Shown here one piece after another: positions 25,117-32,918 of a stretch of DNA of 64,000 nt. A model generated the notes under the pieces. It searched no databases. It saw only the letters and a list, made by a program, of their open reading frames with translations, and was not told the origin of the DNA. Source of the stretch: Lentzea jiangxiensis (lineage in GTDB: Bacteria; Actinomycetota; Actinomycetes; Mycobacteriales; Pseudonocardiaceae); assembly GCF_900104175.1 (NCBI RefSeq), contig NZ_FNIX01000028.1:1-64000 (forward strand), written 5' to 3'. How positions within the stretch are numbered: position 1 is the first letter of the stretch; every line of letters begins with the position of its first letter. A program made the translations under genes and the position numbers.

Positions 25117-26118
25117 CTACACGCCCGGCCGGACGGCCAGCGGCATCAACTCGTGGTAGTTCCAGTTGATCTTGCTGATCTTCACGACATCACCCGTCTG
25201 AGGTGCGTGGATGTACTCGTCACCGCCGAGGTACATGCCCACGTGGTGCACCGTGCGCGGGTTCGACGTGTCGGTAGCCCAGAAGATCAGGTCACCTGCT
25301 TGGGCGTCGCGCACCGGGAGGTGGGCGCCACCCTTCTCGTACTGGTCGTTCGCCACGCGGGGGATCTGCACCCCGGCCGCGCGGAACGCCTTCACCAGGA
25401 TGCCGGAGCAGTCCCACGCGTCCGGGCCGTTGCCACCCCACAGGTACGGCTCGCCCAGCTGTTCCTTGGTGAACTGGATCGCGATGCCCGCCGCGTTCGA
25501 CGCCAGCAGGAACTGGCCCGCGCCCGAACCGCACCCGGCCGGGTCGGTGACGGCACCGAGCTCGCCCAGCAGGAAGGCGGCCATGCCCTCCCAGTTGTGG
25601 TAGCGGTCGGGGAACGCCGAGCGCTCGACGGCCTGCGCCGAGTCGCCGGGTCGCCTGTTCTCCCAGTCCGGCACCTTCAGCAGCACGTCGTAGAACTTGT
25701 TGATCGAGTACGTCGGGTCGGTCACCTGGGCCGGTGTCCCCCAGCCCATCGACGGGCGCATCTGGAAGATGCCCAGCGAGTCGCGGTCGCCGTAGTTGAG
25801 CGGCCGCAGGCCCGACTCGGTCATGCCCGCCTGGATCGCGATCTGCCACGCGAGCGGCGGCAGCTTGCGCTCCTGGCCGATGGAGATGATGCGCGCGACG
25901 ATGTTGCGCTGCTCCTCGTTCAGCCGCGACGCGTCGTGGCGGCCCTTGTCGCCACCGCCCGCGTCCCACGGGCCGATGGCGGCGTTGCAGCTCATCCGCG
26001 CGAAGTTCGTCCCCGCCGCCGGGTTCGTGGAGTTGCTGACGACCTGCGTCACGCCCGACGTCGTCACAGCGATCACCACGACGGCTGCGAGGGCTCCGAT
26101 CAGCACCAGCACGCGCAT
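25117..26118 (-). CDS. Secreted peptidoglycan hydrolase: transglycosylase-like plus NlpC/P60 domains
   Basis: A 333-residue exported protein with one N-terminal hydrophobic segment (VLVLIGALAAVVVIAV). The middle resembles a lytic-transglycosylase-type domain (AIQAGMTESGLRPLNYGDRD, SLGIFQMRP, with Glu as candidate acid). The C-terminal third is an NlpC/P60 endopeptidase with Cys in AWDCSGILVKAF, His in VHHVGMYLGG and a third polar residue in YIHAP. In Gram-positive conjugation systems such two-domain enzymes open the wall for the channel (VirB1 role). The start lies 2 nt after the stop of the VirB8-like gene. Confidence 0.87.
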   Translation of the reverse strand: MRVLVLIGALAAVVVIAVTTSGVTQVVSNSTNPAAGTNFARMSCNAAIGPWDAGGGDKGRHDASRLNEEQRNIVARIISIGQERKLPPLAWQIAIQAGMTESGLRPLNYGDRDSLGIFQMRPSMGWGTPAQVTDPTYSINKFYDVLLKVPDWENRRPGDSAQAVERSAFPDRYHNWEGMAAFLLGELGAVTDPAGCGSGAGQFLLASNAAGIAIQFTKEQLGEPYLWGGNGPDAWDCSGILVKAFRAAGVQIPRVANDQYEKGGAHLPVRDAQAGDLIFWATDTSNPRTVHHVGMYLGGDEYIHAPQTGDVVKISKINWNYHELMPLAVRPGV

Positions 26119-26120
26119 CG

Positions 26121-26720
26121 TCAGTCCGCCTTCGTGTAGCTGTTCACACGCCACTCGTTGGCCGGCGTCTTGACCAGCGTGATGACGACCTTGCCCGAGT
26201 CCGTGCCCACCTCGAAGTCGGCCGACGAGGTGAAGGACTTCTTCGCCTTGACCTTCTGGGTGATCCTGGTGGGCACGTTCTTCGGGTCGATGGTCGCCAT
26301 CTGGGCCAGGAACTCCTCCGTCGTGTACGGGCGGAGCTGCGCGAGCCACTTGTTCACGTCGTCGTCCGGCGGCGGCTTGATCCAGTTCTCCGCCCACAGC
26401 TCGGCGATCAGCTGCGCGTCGGCCTGCGGCGGCGCGGCGGACGCCGAGATCGACGGCGGCGCCACCTTGGTCGGCAGCGACGTGGCGCTGGACGGCAGCT
26501 GGCCCACCTGGGTGCCCTGCGCCGACGTCGAGGTCTGGCCGGCCGCCGCCGACGGGTCAGCCGGCTTGCGGTCGAGCACCCTGGGGATGATCACACCGAG
26601 CGCGACGACCACCACCACGAAGATGATGATCGACACGGCCAGGTGCCGCGGAGAACGCAGCGGCCATCCCCACAGCCTGCGGTAGACCGCGGCACGGCCG
26701 CGGTTGGTCCGGATCGGCAC
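26121..26720 (-). CDS. Bitopic membrane protein, probable VirB8/TcpC-like T4SS component
   Basis: A 199-residue protein with a basic N-terminus, one strong membrane helix (SIIIFVVVVVALGVIIP), a Ser/Ala/Pro-rich linker of about 50 residues, and a C-terminal domain of about 110 residues (LIAELWAENWIKPP to WRVNSYTKAD). One helix followed by an extracytoplasmic domain with an NTF2-like predicted size is the layout of VirB8-type conjugation proteins. Sequence similarity alone is too weak to prove this. It starts 12 nt after the VirB6-like gene and ends 2 nt before the hydrolase gene. Confidence 0.68.
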   Translation of the reverse strand: MPIRTNRGRAAVYRRLWGWPLRSPRHLAVSIIIFVVVVVALGVIIPRVLDRKPADPSAAAGQTSTSAQGTQVGQLPSSATSLPTKVAPPSISASAAPPQADAQLIAELWAENWIKPPPDDDVNKWLAQLRPYTTEEFLAQMATIDPKNVPTRITQKVKAKKSFTSSADFEVGTDSGKVVITLVKTPANEWRVNSYTKAD

Positions 26721-26732
26721 TCACGCCCCCTC

Positions 26733-28601
26733 TCAGCTGTTGTCCCGGACTTCGAAGCCACGCGAAGGCCGGTAGATCACGTGCACCGGACGTCCTGCCA
26801 CCACTTCTGTCTCGGCCCTGCGGGGTTCCTGCACCGGGGCGGAGTAGCCGCTGGTCCGCGACGGCACGAGCACCGCGTCGTCGACCCGGTCCCACTGCCT
26901 GTCGGTGACCGGCGGGCTGTCGACCACGCGCGAGCGGGCGACGGGCAGTGCCGCCGGGCCCGAGCCCGCGGGCAGCGCTCCCACCCGCACGCCGGAGTTG
27001 TCCGGTGCGCTGATGATCTGGGCGGACTGGGAGTCGCGGTCGAGCCGCTGCGCCGTCGCCATGACCGGGTTCGAGGCCTCCGGGCGGACGCGACCACGAC
27101 CCCGCTGCGGCACCTCTTCGCCGCCCGCGTCGCTGTCGCGCACGGACTCCCAGAACTCGTCCTGCGGCGTCGGGCCGACCTGCTTCCTGCGGCCCGTCAT
27201 CTTCGACCAGACGCCCCCGCTCATCGGCAGGACGTTGCTCGCCGAGCCGACGGACATCTCGACCATCTGCCACATGCGCCGCAACGGTTTGCCGATCACG
27301 AAGCACACCAGCGTGAGCATCAGGCCGAGCAACGTGCGCGTCAGCAGCGACAGCCCCGTCGCGTTGAAGATCGCCTGCAGCAGCAACGCGTGGACACCCG
27401 CGAGGACCGCGAGCACCAGCACGTTGAAGATCGTCACGGCGGCGGCGCGGGCGACCTTGCGCAACAGGTCGTGGTGCAGCAGCGCGACCAGGCCGATGAG
27501 CGGCCCGGCGAGCGTCAGGATGCGCAGCAGCAGCTGGGCCAGCAGCACCGCGGCCTTCGCGAACAGCTGGAACAGCGAGAACGCGATGGACTGCAGCAGC
27601 GCGAGGAAACCCGCGCCGGTGCGGCTGCCGTCGGTGCCGCCGAAGTAGCCCCTGGCGGTGCCGAGCTGACCCTCCAGTGCCTTCCACTCGGCCTTCTTGG
27701 CGTCGAGCGCGGCCTGGTCGCCGTCCTTGCCCTCGGCGATCTCGGCCGTCGTCCACGCCTGCGTCTTGAGGATGCGCGGGCCGTACTCGGCGGCCTGCGG
27801 TGCCTCGGGCGTGCCGAACGCGCCTCTCAGCCAGCTCTGGTAGACGACGGCGTCGTGCAGTTTCGTCGGCAGTACGTGGAGGGTGCCTTGTTCTTCCGGC
27901 GCCTCGATGAACCCCGCCTGTATCTCGGACGTCTTGGAGACCAGCGTGTTGTCGAGGAGGTTGTAGAACTGGGGCAGGGCCAACGTGGACGTCGCCAGCC
28001 ACATGGCCGCCAGCGCCCAGAGCCCGCGTTTGGAGATCGCGGCGAAGTCGCCCGTCCAGATCTGCCGGAACATCAGGATCGCGAGGATCAGCGCCACCAG
28101 GCCGAACCAGCGCAGGTAGACGTTGTCGTAGACCTTCTGCACGCCGTTCTTCACGGCGTCGTCCAGCGGGACCAGCAGGCCGCGGCCCATCACGGTGTAG
28201 TGCAACGCGTTCGTGGCGCCGACGATGTTCTTGCCGACGCTGAACAGCTCGTTGCCCGCCCACGTGTCGAGCGTGGCGTTCGCGTCCGGCAGGACACCGC
28301 ACTTGGCGTTGTACTGGTGCCAGACCATGCCGGCGTAACCGTGTTCGAGGTACGGCGAACCGGGCAGGCCGTTGCCGACGGGCGGGTCGAGCGCGCCGAC
28401 CATGCCCGCACCCGGACGCTCCGGGTTGGGCGGGTCGGCGCAGGTTTGGGCGTGCGCCATCGGGGCCCCGATGACCACCTGCAACGCCAGGATGGCGGCC
28501 ACCATCGTCACCGATTTGGTGCGTGCCGACGCGCGCAGCGCGAACCGCCGCCTTGCCCAGAGCAAGGCGGCGATCGCGAGCACGATCGTCAACGCCGTCA
28601 T
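26733..28601 (-). CDS. Polytopic membrane protein, VirB6/TrbL-like T4SS channel component
   Basis: A 622-residue membrane protein. A signal-like segment (MVAAILALQVVIGAPMAHA) precedes an external region with two cysteines (QTCADPP, NAKCGVLP). Membrane segments follow around residues 165-200 and in a cluster from about 330 to 470 (LLAQLLLRILTLAGPLIGLV, VLVLAVLAGVHALLLQAI). A long basic cytosolic tail ends the protein. The topology and neighbours match VirB6-like subunits of actinobacterial type IV systems. It overlaps the VirB4 stop codon by 4 nt (ATGA). Confidence 0.78.
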   Translation of the reverse strand: MTALTIVLAIAALLWARRRFALRASARTKSVTMVAAILALQVVIGAPMAHAQTCADPPNPERPGAGMVGALDPPVGNGLPGSPYLEHGYAGMVWHQYNAKCGVLPDANATLDTWAGNELFSVGKNIVGATNALHYTVMGRGLLVPLDDAVKNGVQKVYDNVYLRWFGLVALILAILMFRQIWTGDFAAISKRGLWALAAMWLATSTLALPQFYNLLDNTLVSKTSEIQAGFIEAPEEQGTLHVLPTKLHDAVVYQSWLRGAFGTPEAPQAAEYGPRILKTQAWTTAEIAEGKDGDQAALDAKKAEWKALEGQLGTARGYFGGTDGSRTGAGFLALLQSIAFSLFQLFAKAAVLLAQLLLRILTLAGPLIGLVALLHHDLLRKVARAAAVTIFNVLVLAVLAGVHALLLQAIFNATGLSLLTRTLLGLMLTLVCFVIGKPLRRMWQMVEMSVGSASNVLPMSGGVWSKMTGRRKQVGPTPQDEFWESVRDSDAGGEEVPQRGRGRVRPEASNPVMATAQRLDRDSQSAQIISAPDNSGVRVGALPAGSGPAALPVARSRVVDSPPVTDRQWDRVDDAVLVPSRTSGYSAPVQEPRRAETEVVAGRPVHVIYRPSRGFEVRDNS

Positions 28602-31459
28602 GCGCCGCCGTCCCGGCGGCGGTTGGTGCCGTCACCGTGGCCCACCAGCTGGGCCTCTTCCTCCGTCAGTCCGAGCTCCATGTCCGCCGCCAGTTCGTCG
28701 TCGATCTCGTCGGGCACGTAGGCGGGCGGCTGGGGAGCCGCGCTGGTGTCCTCCGCCGGCACGAGTTCGCCCTTGCCGTTGTCGCGCTTGGCATCGGGCG
28801 TCGTGTCGAGGGCGTTGCGCAGGTGTTCGAGGTGCGGGCCGCTGAAGTCGATGCGGATCCGCTCCACGCCACCGGCGCCGTCGCCGAAGATGAACTGCCT
28901 CGGCGCGCGGTCGCGTTCGGTCGCGGTGCGCTCGCCACCGGGGCGGCGGCCGAGCGAGGCGACGACCTGCTCGTAGCCGGCGCCGACCGGAACCTTGAGC
29001 AGCCGCAACGCGTCCGCCTGCGCCTGGTCGTCGTCGAGACGGCCGACGAAGACCGAGTCGAGCAGCGCGACGAAGCCCTGGATCTTGAGGAAGTCGGCGG
29101 GGATCTGGCTGGACAGCAGCACGCGGACGTTCCACTTGCGCGAGTCACGCGCGAAGCGGTTCATCAGCACACGACCCGTCGGGACCTCCGAGAGGAAGAA
29201 CGCCTCGTCGATCCAGACGCCCTTGCGCTGGTCCTTGGGCTTTTCGTAGATCGAGCGCTGGGTGAGCCAGGCGGCGAGGTTCAGCATCTCGACGCCGAGC
29301 GACTCCGCGTCCGTCCAGTGCTCGCGGCCGACGCCGTCCTTGGGCAGGTTCAGGCCGGCCATCGTGAGGACGGTGAGGCGGTCGTCGCGCACCTCGTTGT
29401 ACGGGTCGTGGTTCTCCTCGGGGATGAGCAGCGACATGCGCTCGCGCATCTCGTCGAGGAAGTCCGCGACCACGACGGCGTGCTCGTGGTGCTCGGACGC
29501 GTCCCGGCGCAGCGCCTCGAAGACGAGACCGGGGTGGGCGTCGAAGCGGCCACCGACCGTGCGGACGGCGCGCAGCAGCACGATGCGCGTCTGCGGCAGG
29601 CGCGCGACCTCGTACGGCAGCAGGCCGGTGAGCACGTCCAGCACGAGACGGCGGCGGGTGGCGGCCGCGAGGGCCTTCTCCCGGCGCCAGGCCCGTTCCG
29701 GGTCGTCCTCGTCGAGGAAGTGCTCGATCATCGGCTCGGCGACCACCCGGTACGGGTTGAGGATGCCGGGCTGGGCGTTGAGCAGGTTGATCGGCCGCGC
29801 GTACGGGCGCAGCTCCGGCAGTTCGCACAGCGCCGAGAGCGGGCCGGACGGGTCGAGCAACGTCCAGTGGGCGCCCGCGCGCAGCGTCTTGTAGACCATG
29901 CCGCCGCCGAGGAACGACTTGCCGGCACCGAGACCCGCGACCATGGCCGTGAGGCCCGAGGCGTCGCGGAGCTCCTGCGCCATCCACGGGTCCCAGGCGA
30001 CCGGGCGGCGGGTGGCCGTGACGGTCTCGCCGAGCAGGATGCCGCGGCGGTCACCGACCTCGGCCGTCGCCGTGGGAACGGCGCTGGCCGCCCACAACAC
30101 GCTGCCGCGGCGCAGGTACGCGCCGTTGGACAGCGGTTCGCCGGGGATGAACTCGCGGGCGATCGCGTACTGGGCCTCGGGGTGTTCGATCGCGATCTTC
30201 GGCTTGTAGAGCTCCAGCAGCTGCTGGGCGAGGCGCAGGGCCTCGCGCTCGGTCGGGCCGCTGACGGCGAGCCGCCACCAGCTGCGCACCCGGGTGCCCA
30301 GCGCGGTGAAGCCCGACGTCATCTCGTCGTCGATCTCCAGCACGCGGCCGGCCTGGCGGGCGAGCGACTGCGGCGGTTCGAGCTCGTGCTCGTCGGTGTA
30401 GTGGCGGACCTGCGAGCGGACCTTGCTCATCTGCCGCGACAGCTCGCCCGAGACCTCCTCGGGCCTGCGCACGTAGATGCGGGCCGACCACTCGACGGAC
30501 GCCGGCAGCCGGTCCGCGCGCTGCACCCACGGGTCGTCGACCTCGGGGATCTGCAGGCCGTGCATGAGCCCGACCGTGAGCACGGCGACATGGCGCTTGA
30601 TGCCCGCGTTCGAACCGGTGCGGCCGCGCACGGTGACCGTCGGCGAGTAGGGCTCCTGGTGGAAGTCCGCGGCGTCGGTGAAGCTGGCCAGGTCCTCCGG
30701 CTCCCACGCGGCGCCCGGCACGGCGGGCATGTTGCGCGGCGCGGGCAGGCCCAGCGAGCACGACCGGTGCATCAGCCAGGACATCTCCTCGGCCGTCGCG
30801 GGACGGCCTTCGAGACCCGCGGAGCCGATGACCTGGTCGAGGTGCTCCACCTCGGAGTCGAGCGCCACCAGCTCGGCGTCCACGGCGTCCGGGAAGACCT
30901 TGCGCAGCACGGGAGCGGCGCGTTCGACCGCGCGGTCCATCATGTTGCGGGTCTGCACCTGGACGCCCAGGTAGACCTCTTTCTCCGCCATCGAGCGGCC
31001 CATCAGCTGCTGCTGCTCGCCGACCATGTAGTCGTCGAACGACAGCGTGCCCGGGGTGTCCGGGAGGCGCTTGACGGCGTTGTGCACGTGCGCCTCGGCC
31101 CACATGCGGATCGGATACGGCCGCGTGGTGACCCGCAGGTGCATCCATCGGCCCTGCAACTCGGCGTACTGGCCCGCGATGGCGGCGATCAGGTCCTGGC
31201 GCTGCGAGTCGCTGCGGAACGACCAGCGCTGCGGCGCGAGCCGGTACCAGGCGTAGACCTCCTGGCCGGTGCGCAGCAGGTGACCGTCGATGCTGCGGGC
31301 GCTGATCGACGGCGTGTAGCTCGGCACGGCCTGCTCACCGGGCAGGCGGCGGCCGCGTTGGGAATAGGCGGCCCTGTCGCGCTCACGGGGGTCGGCCGCG
31401 GCGTGCTGGGCGATGTGCTGGGCGGAGCGACGGTCACGGTCTCGCCGGCGTCCGAACAC
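28598..31459 (-). CDS. VirB4-family ATPase (SCO6880-like) of a T4SS-like machine
   Basis: A 953-residue cytosolic or membrane-associated ATPase expected to power assembly or substrate transport. The N-terminal 450 residues match the SCO6880-type VirB4 N-domain (SARSIDGHLLRTGQEVYAWY, MRVTTRPYPIR-like strand). The ATPase core has Walker A AGLGAGKS (Lys514) and Walker B GVWIDEAFFL (about residue 750), then LLSSQIPADF typical of the VirB4/TraC group. The tail is acidic. GTG at 31459 is chosen because a strong AAGGAGG lies 6 nt upstream; the start overlaps the PrgI gene by 26 bp. No coupling-protein (VirD4) gene is in the window. Confidence 0.88.
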   Translation of the reverse strand: MFGRRRDRDRRSAQHIAQHAAADPRERDRAAYSQRGRRLPGEQAVPSYTPSISARSIDGHLLRTGQEVYAWYRLAPQRWSFRSDSQRQDLIAAIAGQYAELQGRWMHLRVTTRPYPIRMWAEAHVHNAVKRLPDTPGTLSFDDYMVGEQQQLMGRSMAEKEVYLGVQVQTRNMMDRAVERAAPVLRKVFPDAVDAELVALDSEVEHLDQVIGSAGLEGRPATAEEMSWLMHRSCSLGLPAPRNMPAVPGAAWEPEDLASFTDAADFHQEPYSPTVTVRGRTGSNAGIKRHVAVLTVGLMHGLQIPEVDDPWVQRADRLPASVEWSARIYVRRPEEVSGELSRQMSKVRSQVRHYTDEHELEPPQSLARQAGRVLEIDDEMTSGFTALGTRVRSWWRLAVSGPTEREALRLAQQLLELYKPKIAIEHPEAQYAIAREFIPGEPLSNGAYLRRGSVLWAASAVPTATAEVGDRRGILLGETVTATRRPVAWDPWMAQELRDASGLTAMVAGLGAGKSFLGGGMVYKTLRAGAHWTLLDPSGPLSALCELPELRPYARPINLLNAQPGILNPYRVVAEPMIEHFLDEDDPERAWRREKALAAATRRRLVLDVLTGLLPYEVARLPQTRIVLLRAVRTVGGRFDAHPGLVFEALRRDASEHHEHAVVVADFLDEMRERMSLLIPEENHDPYNEVRDDRLTVLTMAGLNLPKDGVGREHWTDAESLGVEMLNLAAWLTQRSIYEKPKDQRKGVWIDEAFFLSEVPTGRVLMNRFARDSRKWNVRVLLSSQIPADFLKIQGFVALLDSVFVGRLDDDQAQADALRLLKVPVGAGYEQVVASLGRRPGGERTATERDRAPRQFIFGDGAGGVERIRIDFSGPHLEHLRNALDTTPDAKRDNGKGELVPAEDTSAAPQPPAYVPDEIDDELAADMELGLTEEEAQLVGHGDGTNRRRDGGA

Positions 31460-31910
31460 CGCGAACCTCCTTCTTACGGCTGTCTGACGTCCGGCGGGGC
31501 TGGGCCTGCTGTCTCGCCCGTCGTTGTTGTTTCTTGCTCGACTTGGGACGAGGCCGCTGCGGGGTGACCCGGATCCGGGCGGCGCTGGCCGCTCCGCCGG
31601 TGCTGGCCGTGCGTTCTCGAGGTGCGGTGAGCTCGCGGACCCACATCGACATGACGGCCGTGAGGGGCCGTTCATGGCTGATCCGCTGGGTGATGAACCT
31701 GGTCAGGATGATCGTCGCGACGAGGGCCCACGCGGTCGAGAAGAACCCGAACCCGACGCCCATCTGACGCTCGATCGTGAGTACGAGGAGGAAAACGACG
31801 ATCCCCACGCCCCACGCGACGTATCGCGCGCGCCAGGGGAAAGTCGCTTTGGGCGGGCCCAGCCAGACGGCGTCGACCCGGTAGACCTCGTCGTCGGTGC
31901 GCACCCGCAC
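31434..31910 (-). CDS. PrgI-family (VirB3-like) membrane protein
   Basis: A 158-residue protein with two membrane helices near the N-terminus (YVAWGVGIVVFLLVLTI and FFSTAWALVATIILTRFI), then a soluble, very basic C-terminal tail (KSSKKQQRRARQQAQPRR). PrgI proteins are the Gram-positive counterparts of VirB3 and are usually encoded next to VirB4, as here. The ATG at 31910 follows the pilin-like gene's stop by 3 nt, and the tail overlaps the VirB4 start. Confidence 0.82.
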   Translation of the reverse strand: MRVRTDDEVYRVDAVWLGPPKATFPWRARYVAWGVGIVVFLLVLTIERQMGVGFGFFSTAWALVATIILTRFITQRISHERPLTAVMSMWVRELTAPRERTASTGGAASAARIRVTPQRPRPKSSKKQQRRARQQAQPRRTSDSRKKEVRGVRTPARP

Positions 31911-31913
31911 GTG

Positions 31914-32192
31914 TCAGCCTCCGACGAACAAACCGGCGAGCCACTGGCCGATGTTCGCGCCAGCGTCTGTCGTGACGGCGAGGCCGATGATGGCCAGAGC
32001 GACGATCACGCCACCGAGGCGGCGCATGACGCCCGCGTTGTCGCCCTTGCCGCCGCCCAGCCACAGGAGCAGGAGCGCGACTGTCAGCAGGAGCAGCGGG
32101 ACGATGTTGTCCAGGATCCAGTTCCGGACATTGCCTGTGCCCGGCACCGTCGGCTGCTGCTGAGCGAGTGTCACCAGGTCCATGGCGGTCAT
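31914..32192 (-). CDS. Small two-helix membrane protein, VirB2/pilin-like
   Basis: A 92-residue protein with two hydrophobic helices (IVPLLLLTVALLLLWLGGG and LGGVIVALAIIGLAVTT) and small polar ends, the size and layout of T4SS major-pilin or TcpE-like subunits. It is the first gene of the secretion-like operon. The ATG at 32192 has GGAG 7 nt upstream; a second in-frame ATG lies three codons in (32183). No clear -35/-10 pair for the operon could be picked out. Confidence 0.7.
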   Translation of the reverse strand: MTAMDLVTLAQQQPTVPGTGNVRNWILDNIVPLLLLTVALLLLWLGGGKGDNAGVMRRLGGVIVALAIIGLAVTTDAGANIGQWLAGLFVGG

Positions 32193-32314
32193 TTCTTAAC
32201 TCCAGAGTGCGCGGGGGCTGGCGCTACGAGTAGAACACGAGATCGTCACGACGTGTGGGGCTGTTGCTGCGGGCTGTTGATCAACTGGCCGTTCCCCCTG
32301 GGGAGAATTACGTC

Positions 32315-32320
32315 TAATCT
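32315..32320 (+). promoter_or_regulatory. Candidate -10 element (TAATCT) upstream of the short ORF
   Basis: TAATCT lies 30 nt before the GTG of the 38-codon ORF, with GAGGAG (32338-32343) as its Shine-Dalgarno sequence. No convincing -35 box was found. The rest of the 347 bp between the pilin-like and RHH genes holds only this short ORF and its ribosome-binding sites. Confidence 0.3.
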
Positions 32321-32350
32321 GGCCGACACATCATCACCGAGGAGACGTCA

Positions 32351-32467
32351 GTGGGGAACACCCGTCCCAAGATTCTCTCCGTCGCCGACAAGGTTCACCC
32401 GACTGCGGACGCGCTGGTCACCCACAGTGCGTGCGCCCTGAACCCGCGCACGTGCACACTCATGTGA
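32351..32467 (+). pseudogene. 38-codon ORF, possible ParA remnant
   Basis: GTG at 32351 has GAGGAG 7 nt upstream and opens a 38-residue ORF. Its beginning, GNTRPKILSVA, resembles the first strand of ParA/MinD ATPases, which normally runs straight into the Walker A motif (NQKGGVGKTT). Here it continues DKVHPTADALV and stops. A partition ATPase reduced to its first dozen codons is one reading; a leader peptide for the downstream RHH gene is another. The RHH gene starts 72 bp later on the same strand. Confidence 0.3.
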
Positions 32468-32539
32468 TTACCCTGAACGGCCGGTTCGCGCCCCCGCCGC
32501 GGGTGCGGCCCGGAGCGACGACTCCGAGGAGATTCGCTC

Positions 32540-32872
32540 ATGCTCGAACCTGACCTCGTGCCGGACGGAAGTGTGGACGGAATCACAGCCTCCCCTAGCG
32601 CTCCAGGCGTGAGCGAGCCTACCGGGCAGACCCCGCAATCCCGGCGGCGGGTCCAGCGGACGATCAACTTCGACCGCTCCGTGCTCGAGCGGGCCCGTGC
32701 GGCGGCCACCTACCTCGCCTCGTACGAGCCCCAGGCGGGGGTGCGGTCGCTCGCCGACATCGTCAACCCGGCCGTGCTGGCGTACGTGACGGAGCTGGAG
32801 GAGCTCTACAACGGCGGGGAGCCGTTCCGGCCGGTGCTGCGGATGCCGTCCGGGCGGCCGGCGAACCGGTGA
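32540..32872 (+). CDS. Small ribbon-helix-helix-like DNA-binding protein
   Basis: A 110-residue protein. The first 35 residues are polar and disordered (GSVDGITASPSAPG). The rest, RRVQRTINFDRSVLERARAA to SLADIVNPAVLAYVTELEELY, looks like a ribbon-helix-helix dimer: a beta strand RTINFD then two helices. Proteins of this kind serve as ParB/ParG-type centromere binders or repressors. Its place downstream of a possible ParA remnant and divergent from a conjugation-like operon fits a partition or regulatory role, but this is inference. GAGGAG precedes the ATG by about 7 nt. Confidence 0.65.
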   Translation: MLEPDLVPDGSVDGITASPSAPGVSEPTGQTPQSRRRVQRTINFDRSVLERARAAATYLASYEPQAGVRSLADIVNPAVLAYVTELEELYNGGEPFRPVLRMPSGRPANR

Positions 32873-32873
32873 A

Positions 32874-32899
32874 GCCCGGCGACCTGGAGGTCACCGGGC
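32874..32899. terminator. Hairpin between the RHH and DUF6345 genes
   Basis: GCCCGGCGACCT and AGGTCACCGGGC form a 12-bp stem with one G-T type mismatch and a 2-nt loop, immediately after the RHH stop and before the convergent DUF6345 stop. There is no U-tract, so termination is a modest inference. Confidence 0.45.
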
Positions 32900-32918
32900 C
32901 GCACGGCCGGGCGGACGG

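Noticed and set aside
26643..31567. Large plus-strand frames opposite the secretion-like operon
   Set aside because: They mirror the VirB4- and VirB6-like genes, which have clear motifs, start/stop overlaps and ribosome-binding sites.
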